NCBI RefSeq assembly: GCF_002530675.1
Contig: NZ_PCMX01000046.1
Span: 1-34,584, forward strand
Length of the DNA stretch: 34,584 nucleotides
Reading direction: 5' to 3'
Origin: Flavobacterium columnare NBRC 100251 = ATCC 23463
GTDB taxonomy: Bacteria > Bacteroidota > Bacteroidia > Flavobacteriales > Flavobacteriaceae
A program made the position numbers and the translations under genes. Positions within the stretch are counted from its first letter, which is position 1. Every line of letters begins with the position of its first letter. Shown here piece after piece: positions 23,283-31,839 of the stretch. A model generated the notes under the pieces. The model was not told the origin of the DNA. It did not search any database and saw only the letters and a program-made list of their open reading frames with translations.

Positions 23283-24032
23283 TTATGCTAGCTCATTTTT
23301 AATCCAATCGTATCCTTTTTCTTCTAATTCAAGGGCTAATTCTTTAGTGCCTGATTTTACGATTTTACCATCCATTAGTACGTGAACAAAATCAGGAATG
23401 ATATAATCTAACAAACGTTGATAGTGTGTAATTACTAAAACCGCATTGTTTTCATTTTTTAATTTATTTACGCCATTAGCCACAATACGTAAAGCATCAA
23501 TATCTAAACCAGAATCTGTTTCGTCAAGAATGGCAATTTTAGGTTCTAACATAGCCATTTGAAAAATTTCATTACGTTTTTTTTCACCACCAGAGAACCC
23601 TTCATTTAAGGAACGAGAAAGGAATTTTCTATCCATTTCTAATAATTCTGATTTTTCACGAATTTTTTTCAGCATTTCGTTAGCAGGCATTTCTTCTTCA
23701 CCATTTGCTTTACGTTTTTCATTAATGGCTGTTTTAATGAAGTTGGTTACTGAAACCCCTGGGATTTCAATAGGGTATTGAAATGATAGGAAAACGCCTT
23801 TATGAGCTCTTTCTTCAGGAGCTATTTCAGAAATTTCTTCACCATCTAAAATAATTTCACCTTGAGAAACCTCATAGTTTTCATTTCCAGCAATGATAGA
23901 AGAAAGTGTTGACTTACCAGCACCATTAGGTCCCATAATTGCGTGAACTTCACCCGCTTTAATTTCAAGGTTGATACCTTTTAATATTTCTTTGTCTTCT
24001 ATCGAAGCATGTAAGTTACTAATCTTAAGCAT
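23283..24032 (-). CDS. sufC: Fe-S assembly ATPase SufC
   Basis: The 249-residue ABC-type ATPase drives the SufBCD scaffold. Walker A is GPNGAGKST (34-42), the Q-loop is SFQYP, the ABC signature is [12 protein letters not shown] (144-155), and Walker B with D-loop is [12 protein letters not shown] (167-178). There is no membrane partner, as expected for SufC. Upstream is the flavodoxin-fold reductase and downstream the inserted four-helix-bundle gene. Confidence 0.97.
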   Translation of the reverse strand: MLKISNLHASIEDKEILKGINLEIKAGEVHAIMGPNGAGKSTLSSIIAGNENYEVSQGEIILDGEEISEIAPEERAHKGVFLSFQYPIEIPGVSVTNFIKTAINEKRKANGEEEMPANEMLKKIREKSELLEMDRKFLSRSLNEGFSGGEKKRNEIFQMAMLEPKIAILDETDSGLDIDALRIVANGVNKLKNENNAVLVITHYQRLLDYIIPDFVHVLMDGKIVKSGTKELALELEEKGYDWIKNELA

Positions 24033-24044
24033 TTTGTTTATATT

Positions 24045-24536
24045 TTATAAAAAAGCTAATTCTACGTTGTTTAATTCCTTAGGATTATCGGCATTAATAT
24101 GCTTATTTCCTATATATTGCATTCCTAAGTATTCGGCTGATTTTTGAAAGGGTATATAGAAATTATAGTCTAAATCTTTTTCAAAATCATGCGAATTAGA
24201 AATTACGGCCATTTTTTTTCCTCTTAATTTTCTGCCCCAATCTTTTTCAATTTGGATTAAATCAGAAAAGCGATCGAAAAAAACCTTCATGATACCGCTC
24301 ATATTGTACCAATATATTGGTGTTGCAAATAGAAGGGTGTCATATTTTTGTATGATTTTCTTCATTAGCGGAAGAAAATCATCTGTTGTATTTTTGTTCT
24401 CGTAATCGTAATAAGTAAACTGGTAATCACTTAAATTAATAATAGCCATTTTATATTGCTTTGCAATAGCATCAGCAATTGTGGTGGTATTACCATTTTT
24501 ACGAGATGAACCAACTATAATTACGGAATTGCTCAT
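24045..24536 (-). CDS. flavodoxin-fold NAD(P)H:FMN reductase-like protein
   Basis: The 163-residue protein has the FMN-dependent reductase fold. The phosphate loop is VGSSRKNGNTTT (8-19), TPIYWYNMSGIMKVFFDR (72-89 region) is the flavin-ring segment, and the GKKMAVIS strand follows. It is slightly shorter than the usual 170-190 residues, the missing part being at the C-terminus. Its ATG shares one base with the sufB stop (TAATG), so it is translationally coupled and lies inside the suf operon between sufB and sufC. It might supply electrons for cluster assembly, which is inferred from position alone. Confidence 0.85.
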   Translation of the reverse strand: MSNSVIIVGSSRKNGNTTTIADAIAKQYKMAIINLSDYQFTYYDYENKNTTDDFLPLMKKIIQKYDTLLFATPIYWYNMSGIMKVFFDRFSDLIQIEKDWGRKLRGKKMAVISNSHDFEKDLDYNFYIPFQKSAEYLGMQYIGNKHINADNPKELNNVELAFL

Positions 24537-25984
24537 TATCCTACTGACCCTTCTAAAGAAATTTCTAATAATTTTTGCGCTTCTACCGCAAATTCCATTG
24601 GCAGCTTATTTAATACTTCTTTGCTAAAACTATTTACAATTAATGCAATTGCTTTTTCTGTAGGGATACCACGTTGATTACAGTAAAAAATTTGGTCTTC
24701 GCCAATTTTAGAAGTTGTGGCTTCGTGTTCGATTTTTGCGGTTGAATTTTTAGATTCAATGTAAGGGAACGTATGTGCGCCACAGTTGTTACCCATTAAT
24801 AAAGAGTCACATTGAGAGAAGTTACGTGCATTTTCGGCACGAGAACTAATTTGTACTAATCCTCTATAGCTGTTTTGTGATTTTCCAGCAGATATACCTT
24901 TAGAAATGATTGTTGACTTGGTGTTTTTACCTAAGTGAATCATTTTCGTTCCAGTATCTGCCTGTTGAAAATTGTTGGTAACGGCAATAGAGTAAAATTC
25001 GCCTATTGAGTTATCTCCTTTTAGTATGCAAGACGGGTATTTCCAAGTTACAGCAGAACCTGTTTCAACTTGTGTCCAAGAAATTTTAGCATTCTTTTCG
25101 CATAAACCGCGTTTAGTTACGAAGTTATAGACACCGCCTTTTCCTTCTTTATTTCCTGGATACCAGTTTTGAACGGTTGAGTATTTAATTTCGGCATTGT
25201 CAAGAGCAATGAGTTCAACAACAGCTGCGTGCAATTGATTTTCATCACGACTAGGTGCTGTACAGCCTTCTAAATAAGAAACGTAGCTGCCTTGATCAGC
25301 AATAACTAAAGTTCTTTCAAACTGTCCCGTTCCTCCTTGGTTAATACGGAAATAGGTTGATAACTCCATAGGGCAACGAACGCCTTTTGGTATATAGCAA
25401 AAACTTCCATCAGAAAAAACAGCGGAATTTAAGGCTGCATAGAAATTATCTTTTTGAGGAACAACAGTTCCGATATATTTTCGAACCAGTTCAGGGTGTT
25501 CTTGAATAGCTTCTGATATAGAACAAAAAATAATACCTTTTTCGGCTAAGGTTTTTTTAAATGTAGTGGCTACAGATACTGAATCCATTACAATATCAAC
25601 GGCAACCCCTGTTAGTTGTTTTTGCTCATCAATTGAGATTCCTAACTTTTTAAATGTTTCTAATAGTTCGGGATCTACTTCGTCTAAACTATTGTATTTG
25701 TCTTTTTTCTTAGGTGCGGAATAGTATGATACTGCTTGAAAATCAGGTTTTTCATAATGAACGTTAGCCCATTCTGGTTCTGTCATTTCATTCCAAATAC
25801 GAAATGCTTCTAAACGCCATTCGGTCATCCATTCCGGTTCGTTTTTCTTTTTAGAAATAGCTCGAACAATACCTTCGTTTAAGCCCGCAGGAAACGTTTC
25901 TGACTCGATATCAGTGTAAAAACCGTATTCGTATTCTTTGTTTTCTAGTTCTATTTTTAAATCGTCTTCGGTATATTTACTCAT
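24536..25984 (-). CDS. sufB: Fe-S assembly scaffold protein SufB
   Basis: The 482-residue protein is SufB, on which the nascent Fe-S cluster forms. Recognisable segments are the N-terminal [63 protein letters not shown], and the C-terminal [20 protein letters not shown] with the conserved cysteine used for cluster building. Length and motif order are complete. It follows the sufA-like gene after a 344-bp spacer rich in hairpins. Confidence 0.97.
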   Translation of the reverse strand: MSKYTEDDLKIELENKEYEYGFYTDIESETFPAGLNEGIVRAISKKKNEPEWMTEWRLEAFRIWNEMTEPEWANVHYEKPDFQAVSYYSAPKKKDKYNSLDEVDPELLETFKKLGISIDEQKQLTGVAVDIVMDSVSVATTFKKTLAEKGIIFCSISEAIQEHPELVRKYIGTVVPQKDNFYAALNSAVFSDGSFCYIPKGVRCPMELSTYFRINQGGTGQFERTLVIADQGSYVSYLEGCTAPSRDENQLHAAVVELIALDNAEIKYSTVQNWYPGNKEGKGGVYNFVTKRGLCEKNAKISWTQVETGSAVTWKYPSCILKGDNSIGEFYSIAVTNNFQQADTGTKMIHLGKNTKSTIISKGISAGKSQNSYRGLVQISSRAENARNFSQCDSLLMGNNCGAHTFPYIESKNSTAKIEHEATTSKIGEDQIFYCNQRGIPTEKAIALIVNSFSKEVLNKLPMEFAVEAQKLLEISLEGSVG

Positions 25985-26328
25985 TTTGTATATAATGTTT
26001 TTAAAGTTAAAAGTTATAAAGCTGAATCCAGATACTTTATTAATTCACTTGTTAACTTTGATATATCACTAATTTTAGCATTCATTTTCAAATTCTTCTA
26101 TTGAAATATACTTCAAATCAAAAGCTAAATAGAGCGAGAATAAATTCTCCAACTGAAGCTTTTGTTATAAGAAGAAACGGTATCTAACAATCTTTAGTCG
26201 TTTCTTTTTTTGGATCTTTCCATCTTCTTTAGAAGTTATAGAAAGACTTATTCTTTATTAATGGGCTTCATTAAACCATAATCTTTTGAAAAAGGTTTCT
26301 TTTTGTTTGCAATGCTATATGTTTTAAA
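25985..26328. other. 344-bp spacer between sufA-like gene and sufB
   Basis: No gene is seen. A nested hairpin spans about 26111-26174: CTTC pairs with GAAG, CAAAAGCT (26119-26126) with AGCTTTTG (26157-26164), and inside it GAGAAT-AA-ATTCTC (26136-26149). A second weaker stem joins AAGAAACG (26172-26179) to CGTTTCTT (26199-26206). This may be a leader or attenuator for sufB, or an old repeat. Confidence 0.5.
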
Positions 26329-26658
26329 TTAAAGAGAAAAACTCTCGCCACACCCACAGGTTCTTTGTGCATTGGGGTTGTTAAAAACAAAACCCTTACC
26401 ATTAAGCCCTCCTGAATATTCAAGTACAGTGCCTATTAGATACAAATATGATTTTTTTTCAACAGCTATCTTAACGTTATTGTCTTCAAAAATTTTGTCG
26501 TTTTCGGTGGTTTCTTTGTCAAATTTAAGCTCATAAGATAAGCCCGAACAACCGCCACTTTTTACTCCTACACGCACGAAATCTTTTGAAGCATCAAAGC
26601 CGTCTTCTTTCATCATATCCATGATTTTCTTACTTGCTGATTCTGAAACTTTTATCAT
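26329..26658 (-). CDS. sufA: A-type Fe-S carrier (SufA/IscA/ErpA family)
   Basis: The 109-residue HesB-like carrier accepts Fe-S clusters from SufBCD and passes them to targets. The three ligand cysteines are C37 in SGGCSGLSYEL and C101 and C103 in RTCGCGESFSL. Whether to call it SufA, IscA or ErpA cannot be settled by sequence alone; the symbol follows the suf context. It is the first gene of the suf group on this strand. Confidence 0.93.
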   Translation of the reverse strand: MIKVSESASKKIMDMMKEDGFDASKDFVRVGVKSGGCSGLSYELKFDKETTENDKIFEDNNVKIAVEKKSYLYLIGTVLEYSGGLNGKGFVFNNPNAQRTCGCGESFSL

Positions 26659-26688
26659 TTCTTATTTTGATTTTGTCTAAATTAATTG

Positions 26689-26719
26689 CAAAGGTACAAC
26701 ATAAAAATTCTTTTTCATA
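26689..26719 (-). promoter_or_regulatory. promoter of the sufA-like gene
   Basis: On the minus strand TACCTTTG (26696-26689) matches the -7 consensus TAnnTTTG, with TATG (3 of 4 for the -33 TTTG) 19 bp further upstream. It stands about 30 bp before the ATG. Confidence 0.6.
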
Positions 26720-26821
26720 ATCTCTAACATTTTTGTAATCAATTTTATAATAAAAAATAGTTATGATAGATTCTTGAATTCCTTTATATTGCGTTACAAA
26801 AACAAATTAACTATTTAAAGA

Positions 26822-27781
26822 ATGGATCAAAAATTAAAGCAAGCTAAAAGCTACAGTATGGACTTTTGCGGGAAAGGCGAAACGTATTTTGGAATTTTAA
26901 TTCTTAATTGGGTATTAAATGCTGTAACACTAGGCTTTTATCATCCTTGGGCAAAAGAAAAACGGTTGAAATATTTGTATAGTGAAACGACCTTAGACGG
27001 GAGTCCTTTTGAGTTTCATGGTACAGGAAAAGAAATGTTTAAAGGATATATAACAAGTATTGCGGTTTTTTTAGGTCTAGCGGTTTTTTTAGGTTTAATT
27101 TATCATGCAGGTTTTGAAAGTATTGCTTCCCTATTTTTAGTAGGTGTTATTTTAGTTATAGTGCCTTTTGCTATACACGGGTCTTATCGTTACAGAATGT
27201 CTAGAACTTCATGGAGAGGGATTCGTTTTGGGTATAGAGGAAACCGTAAGGAATTAATGATTAATTTCTTAAAATGGTTTGGGCTTACTGTAATAACATT
27301 TGGAATTTATGGTTCTTGGTTTACAATTAACTTAAGAAAATATACTCTTCAAAATATTCGTTTAGGAAATATAAAAATGGAGTATGAGGGAAATGGGGGC
27401 GATTATTTGATACTAAATATTAAAGGTTATTTTTTAACCTTGTTTACTCTTGGTATTTATGGTTTTTGGTGGCAAAAAGAAATTATTGAATATTATATAA
27501 ATAACCTAAAAATGTACAAAGATGAAGACGAATTAAAAATTTCTACCAATATTACTGGGGGAGAACTTTTTAAGGTAGCCATTGTCAATTTGTTAATTAT
27601 CATGTTTACTTTTGGTATAGGAGCAGCTTGGGTTGAAATGCGCATTATGAAGTTCCTATTGTCCTCTATTCAATTAGAAGGAACAATTGATCTTAGCACG
27701 ATTAATCAAACAGAAGAGATTTATAAAGATGCTACAGGTGAGGATATGGAAGATATGTTAGATATGGATTTAGTAATATAA
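26822..27781 (+). CDS. DUF898 (YjgN-like) membrane protein
   Basis: The 319-residue polytopic membrane protein belongs to the DUF898/YjgN family. It contains the repeated family pattern NAVTLGFYHPWAKEKRLKYLYSETTLDGSPF and later VITFGIYGSWFTINLRKYTLQNIRLG and TLGIYGFWWQKEIIEYYINNLKM. About six membrane segments are visible. The stop overlaps the M48 peptidase start by one base (TAATG). The DUF898-M48 pair is a recurrent two-gene operon, so the protein probably works with the peptidase in the envelope. Confidence 0.92.
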   Translation: MDQKLKQAKSYSMDFCGKGETYFGILILNWVLNAVTLGFYHPWAKEKRLKYLYSETTLDGSPFEFHGTGKEMFKGYITSIAVFLGLAVFLGLIYHAGFESIASLFLVGVILVIVPFAIHGSYRYRMSRTSWRGIRFGYRGNRKELMINFLKWFGLTVITFGIYGSWFTINLRKYTLQNIRLGNIKMEYEGNGGDYLILNIKGYFLTLFTLGIYGFWWQKEIIEYYINNLKMYKDEDELKISTNITGGELFKVAIVNLLIIMFTFGIGAAWVEMRIMKFLLSSIQLEGTIDLSTINQTEEIYKDATGEDMEDMLDMDLVI

Positions 27782-28860
27782 TGACAATAACTAAGGCACA
27801 AGCTATATATTATGATGGGGTTTCTTCTAAACCCCATTTCGTTGAACTTTTTTTAGATATTAGAAAAAACTGCCTGTTTTTTGAAAATAAAGAAAAAGGT
27901 TGTTTAAATTGGTCTATTAACGAATTGGATCACACTTTTCAATCCAATCTAGTAGTATTGCATTATAAGTTAGATGTTTCGCAAAACATTCAAATAACGG
28001 ATCAAAAATTCATACAAGAATTTAAACAATATTTGTCTGAAAACAAGCAACTTGATTGGAATCAAAAAATTAGAAATTTAAATTTAATTATAGTTATTTC
28101 TATAGCCATGATTTTATTTGTTTCTGTTATTTTTAGCTATTTTTATGTAGTTCCCTGGTTAGGAGAAAAAGCCGCCGTTTTATTACCTCAAAGTTTTGAT
28201 GACAAGTTGGGAGTTTCAGCTTTTAATCAATTTATTTTAACTGAAAATAAAAAAGAAAAAGAGTCTCAATTATTGCAAGAATTTGCAGACCAACTAAAAT
28301 TAAAAAATACTAAAAAATTACATTTTACGATAGTAGATTCGCCTATAGTAAATGCGTTTGCTCTTCCTGATGGAAATATAGTGGTTTATAAAGGAATATT
28401 AGATAAGATAAAAACGTATGAAGAATTAGTAGCCTTACTAGGTCATGAAACAGCTCATGTAAACCAAAGGCATGCAATAAAATTATTATGCAGAGATTTA
28501 TCAGGGTATCTTTTTTTATCAGTAATGTTAGGAGATATAAATGGTATCATGTCTGTGGTAGGACAGCATGCAGATAGTTTGTATTCGCTCTCCTTTTCCA
28601 GAAACTTTGAAACACAGTCAGATGAGGAAGGTTTTAAACTAATGTTAGCTAATCAAATAGATCCCAAAGGCATGATAGATTTATTTACCACATTAGAAAA
28701 AGAAGAAAACTCTACAGCTTTATCAGTTCCTGAATTTTTGAGCTCACATCCTATAACTAAAGAACGAATTAATACGATACAGAAACTGATCGTAAAAAAA
28801 ACATATCGTTTTAATAAAAATAAGAAACTTGAGCACCTTTTTAATGAATTAAAAAAATGA
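27781..28860 (+). CDS. M48 family metallopeptidase, membrane-anchored
   Basis: The 359-residue protein has a soluble N-terminal part of about 100 residues, one membrane helix (IIVISIAMILFVSVIFSYF, about 104-122) and an M48 catalytic domain. The zinc site is HETAH in ALLGHETAHVNQRHA, with the third ligand in FETQSDEEGF. FALPDGNIVVYKGIL is the typical preceding strand. It is translationally coupled to DUF898. M48 enzymes of this kind degrade misfolded envelope proteins. A tiny 16-codon frame overlaps its stop by ATGA; it is probably not a gene. Confidence 0.92.
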   Translation: MTITKAQAIYYDGVSSKPHFVELFLDIRKNCLFFENKEKGCLNWSINELDHTFQSNLVVLHYKLDVSQNIQITDQKFIQEFKQYLSENKQLDWNQKIRNLNLIIVISIAMILFVSVIFSYFYVVPWLGEKAAVLLPQSFDDKLGVSAFNQFILTENKKEKESQLLQEFADQLKLKNTKKLHFTIVDSPIVNAFALPDGNIVVYKGILDKIKTYEELVALLGHETAHVNQRHAIKLLCRDLSGYLFLSVMLGDINGIMSVVGQHADSLYSLSFSRNFETQSDEEGFKLMLANQIDPKGMIDLFTTLEKEENSTALSVPEFLSSHPITKERINTIQKLIVKKTYRFNKNKKLEHLFNELKK

Positions 28861-29246
28861 AAACTATTCTTATTCTAGAAATTTTATATTCTGGAATTAT
28901 TGCTTAATGTGAAAACCAAATTATATGTTCGATTTTATGATAGAAATAAAAGCATAAAGAAAAAGTTAAAGATAAAAAAATATTAAAAAATACTCTGTGT
29001 AGATGATAAAATGATTCAAACATTCAAAATAATACAGTATGAATCATATAAAACGTGAATATAAAAGAAAACGAACTCCATTTAATATCTATTTTGTGTA
29101 AGTAAAGTTATAAGAGAAACCTCATACATCTTTTTAGTATATTTGACTTTCGTAATCATAAATTAAAGACATAAAAAAGATCTTCTCAAAGCCTATACTA
29201 AAACAATGGCTTTATGTATCAATATAAAAAATAAAGTTTGAACATT
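28861..29246. other. gene-free AT-rich spacer
   Basis: No gene is recognised in 386 bp. It contains a 16-codon frame (MKTILILEILYSGIIA) that starts in the M48 stop codon, and a -7-like box TATATTTG at 29138-29145, about 100 bp before the MBL gene. No strong terminator hairpin was found. Confidence 0.45.
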
Positions 29247-30107
29247 ATGAAAATATATCCCATAGAATCAGGTAATTTTAAATTAGACGGAGGCGCTATG
29301 TTTGGAGTTGTACCCAAAGCTATTTGGAATAAAACCAATCCTGCAGACGCTAATAACTTAATAGATATAGCAGCTCGTTGTATGCTCATTGAAGAAGGAA
29401 ACCGGTTAACTTTGATAGATACAGGAATGGGAAATAAACAATCCGAAAAATTTTTTGGTTATTACTCTTTATGGGGAGAGGATACTTTGGATAAATCATT
29501 AACTAAATATGGTTTTCATCGAGAGGATATAACAGATGTATTTATGACCCATTTGCATTTTGATCATTGTGGAGGATGTGTCAACTGGAATAAAGAAAAA
29601 ACAGGCTATGAAGTAGCATTTAAAAAGGCAACCTATTGGACTAATGAAAACCATTGGGAATGGGCTACTAAGCCCAATCCAAGAGAGAAGGCCTCTTTTT
29701 TGAGTGAAAATATTTTACCCATGCAAGAAAGTGGGCATTTAAATTTTATAAAAAGACCTGATTCAGACTATGGAATTTCAGATGAGTTGAATTTTGGTAT
29801 TTTATATGTTGATGGTCACACGGAAAAACAAATGATACCCCACATACAATATAAAGATAAAACAATCGTTTTTATGGCAGATTTGTTAGCTACAGCAGGA
29901 CATATACCTCTGCCTTATGTAATGGGATATGATACTCGCCCGCTGTTAACACTATCCGAAAAAGAAAAATTTTTGAACGAAGCAGCCGAAAAAAACTTTT
30001 ATTTATGGTTGGAGCATGATGCACATAATCCCATTATAACAGTTGAAAAAACAGAAAAAGGCGTTCGACTAAAAGAAACTTTTCAATTAGAGGATATATT
30101 AATCTAA
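29247..30107 (+). CDS. MBL-fold metallohydrolase, lactonase-like
   Basis: The 286-residue metallo-beta-lactamase-fold hydrolase has the full metal motif H102-x-H104-x-D106-H107 in FMTHLHFDHCGG. Further ligands lie in VDGHTEKQ, MADLLATAGHIP and WLEHDAH. The arrangement resembles the AHL-lactonase-like branch of the superfamily, but the substrate is not shown. I chose the ATG at 29247; an in-frame TTG three codons earlier is less likely. Its neighbours are exported peptidases, and it has no signal peptide itself. Confidence 0.9.
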   Translation: MKIYPIESGNFKLDGGAMFGVVPKAIWNKTNPADANNLIDIAARCMLIEEGNRLTLIDTGMGNKQSEKFFGYYSLWGEDTLDKSLTKYGFHREDITDVFMTHLHFDHCGGCVNWNKEKTGYEVAFKKATYWTNENHWEWATKPNPREKASFLSENILPMQESGHLNFIKRPDSDYGISDELNFGILYVDGHTEKQMIPHIQYKDKTIVFMADLLATAGHIPLPYVMGYDTRPLLTLSEKEKFLNEAAEKNFYLWLEHDAHNPIITVEKTEKGVRLKETFQLEDILI

Positions 30108-30167
30108 TGTTAAAACAACTTTTTGATATTAATATAAATAAGATATTTACAGCCTAAAATTATATTT

Positions 30168-31778
30168 ATGAGAATTTTAAAAACGATAACTTTTACGGGT
30201 GCTATAGGAATGATGATTGCTAGTTGTAGTGCGCCAAAAGGAATTGTGAGCATTGATCCTAAAAAAATTGATCAAATGCCTTTAAAAATGACTCCCATTA
30301 AGGAAAAAGACTTACAACGTTGGAGTCATCTAGATCTTATTAAAGATACGATTCCAGGAATGGGAGTTGATAAAGCGTATGATCAATTATTAAAAGGGAA
30401 AAAAGCAAATAAGATCATTGTAGGTGTTATTGACTCTGGAATTGATATTGAACATGAAGATTTAAAACCAGCCATTTGGAAAAATTCCAAAGAAATTCCA
30501 GGAAATAAAAAAGATGATGATAATAATGGTTATATAGACGATATTCATGGATGGAACTTTTTAGGGGATGCAGATAACGAACAGTTAGAATTAACCCGCA
30601 TCGTGAAAAAAGGGAATGATGGTTCCGTTCAATATGAAAATGCTTTAGCTCTTTTAACACAAAAAAAATCTGAGCTAGAACCTCAAAAAACTCAAATAGA
30701 CGCAATTGTAAATGCAGATAAAAACATTGCGGAGTATTTAAAAAAGAAAAATTATACTCTTGCTGAGGTAAAAACAATCAAAACAACAGATCAAACATTG
30801 CTTCAATCTCAAAATATTATTGGGCAAGTATTGTCTAACATGGGAGGAGATAAAGCAAAATTTGATACTGAAATAGGAGAGTATAAAGATTATGTTTATG
30901 ATCAATTAAATTATAATTTAAATACAGAATTTGATGGACGTAAACCAGTAGGCGATAATCCTTACGATATTACCCAAACAAAATATGGCAATAGCAATGT
31001 TATAGGGCCTAAGAAAGAAAGTGGTAAACACGGAACTCACGTAGCGGGAATTATAGCACAAACTAGAGGTAATGGAAAAGGAGGCGATGGTGTAGCATCA
31101 GAATACGTTCAAATTATGGCATTACGTGCCGTTCCTAATGGCGATGAATATGATAAAGACATTGCTTTAGCTATTCGTTATGCGGTAGATAATGGAGCCA
31201 AAGTAATCAATGGAAGTTTTGGAAAAGCTTTTTCTCCTAATAAAGAATGGGTTTATGACGCTATTAAATATGCAGCCTCCAAAGATGTACTTTTTGTTCA
31301 CGCAGCAGGGAATGATGCAGAAAATATTGATGTAAAGCCTAATTACCCTAATGATGCAGAAGGAAGTAATCCCGAATTTGCAGATAACGTAATTACAGTA
31401 GGCGCTTTAAATTATGAGTACGGATCAAAAGTAATGGCTAATTTTTCTAACTACGGAAAGGTAAATGTAGATGTTTTTGCACCGGGGGTAAAAATATATG
31501 CAACCGTTCCTAATAATCAATATGAATATTTGCAAGGGACCTCTATGGCATCGCCCAATGTTGCTGGAGTAGCAGCCTTAATAAGAGCTTTTTACCCAGA
31601 ATTAAAAGCTGTTCAAGTAAAACAAATTTTAATAGAATCAGGGATTTCTTTAACCAACACTTTTGCCCTAGCGGGCGAAAATGCTGAACCTACTACTTTA
31701 GATAAAATTTCTAAATCCGGTAAAATAGTAAATGCTTATAATGCCTTAAAAATGGCTGAAAAAATTACAAAAAAATAA
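30168..31778 (+). CDS. S8 subtilisin-like peptidase, lipoprotein
   Basis: The 536-residue protein starts with a lipoprotein signal ending in IASC (C20), so it should be membrane-anchored outside the cytosol. The subtilase triad is complete: D89 in VGVIDSGID, H288 in KHGTHVAG and S459 in GTSMASPN, with oxyanion N382 in HAAGND. Between D89 and H288 lies an insert of about 150 residues (135-280), lysine- and glutamine-rich and helical, much longer than in plain subtilisins; such inserts are known in Bacteroidota S8 enzymes. An NNGYIDDIHGWNF segment after the Asp resembles a calcium loop. Confidence 0.94.
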   Translation: MRILKTITFTGAIGMMIASCSAPKGIVSIDPKKIDQMPLKMTPIKEKDLQRWSHLDLIKDTIPGMGVDKAYDQLLKGKKANKIIVGVIDSGIDIEHEDLKPAIWKNSKEIPGNKKDDDNNGYIDDIHGWNFLGDADNEQLELTRIVKKGNDGSVQYENALALLTQKKSELEPQKTQIDAIVNADKNIAEYLKKKNYTLAEVKTIKTTDQTLLQSQNIIGQVLSNMGGDKAKFDTEIGEYKDYVYDQLNYNLNTEFDGRKPVGDNPYDITQTKYGNSNVIGPKKESGKHGTHVAGIIAQTRGNGKGGDGVASEYVQIMALRAVPNGDEYDKDIALAIRYAVDNGAKVINGSFGKAFSPNKEWVYDAIKYAASKDVLFVHAAGNDAENIDVKPNYPNDAEGSNPEFADNVITVGALNYEYGSKVMANFSNYGKVNVDVFAPGVKIYATVPNNQYEYLQGTSMASPNVAGVAALIRAFYPELKAVQVKQILIESGISLTNTFALAGENAEPTTLDKISKSGKIVNAYNALKMAEKITKK

Positions 31779-31795
31779 CTCTTAGTTTAAATTAG

Positions 31796-31803
31796 TATAT
31801 TTG
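31796..31803 (+). promoter_or_regulatory. -7 box before M1 peptidase gene
   Basis: TATATTTG matches the -7 consensus TAnnTTTG and directly precedes the terminator hairpin of the S8 gene. If used, transcription would start within the hairpin, so the new transcript would not carry its full stem. No -33 TTTG was found at 19 bp. Confidence 0.45.
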
Positions 31804-31828
31804 GAAGGGATTTAATCCCTTCTTTTTT
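31804..31828 (+). terminator. terminator after S8 peptidase gene
   Basis: GAAGGGAT-TTA-ATCCCTTC followed by TTTTTT is a perfect 8-bp stem, 25 bp past the S8 stop and 11 bp before the M1 ATG. Confidence 0.8.
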
Positions 31829-31839
31829 ATTTAATAGAT

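Noticed and set aside
28857..28907. 16-codon gene after the M48 peptidase
   Set aside because: It overlaps by ATGA, but it is very short and no conservation can be judged from one sequence.
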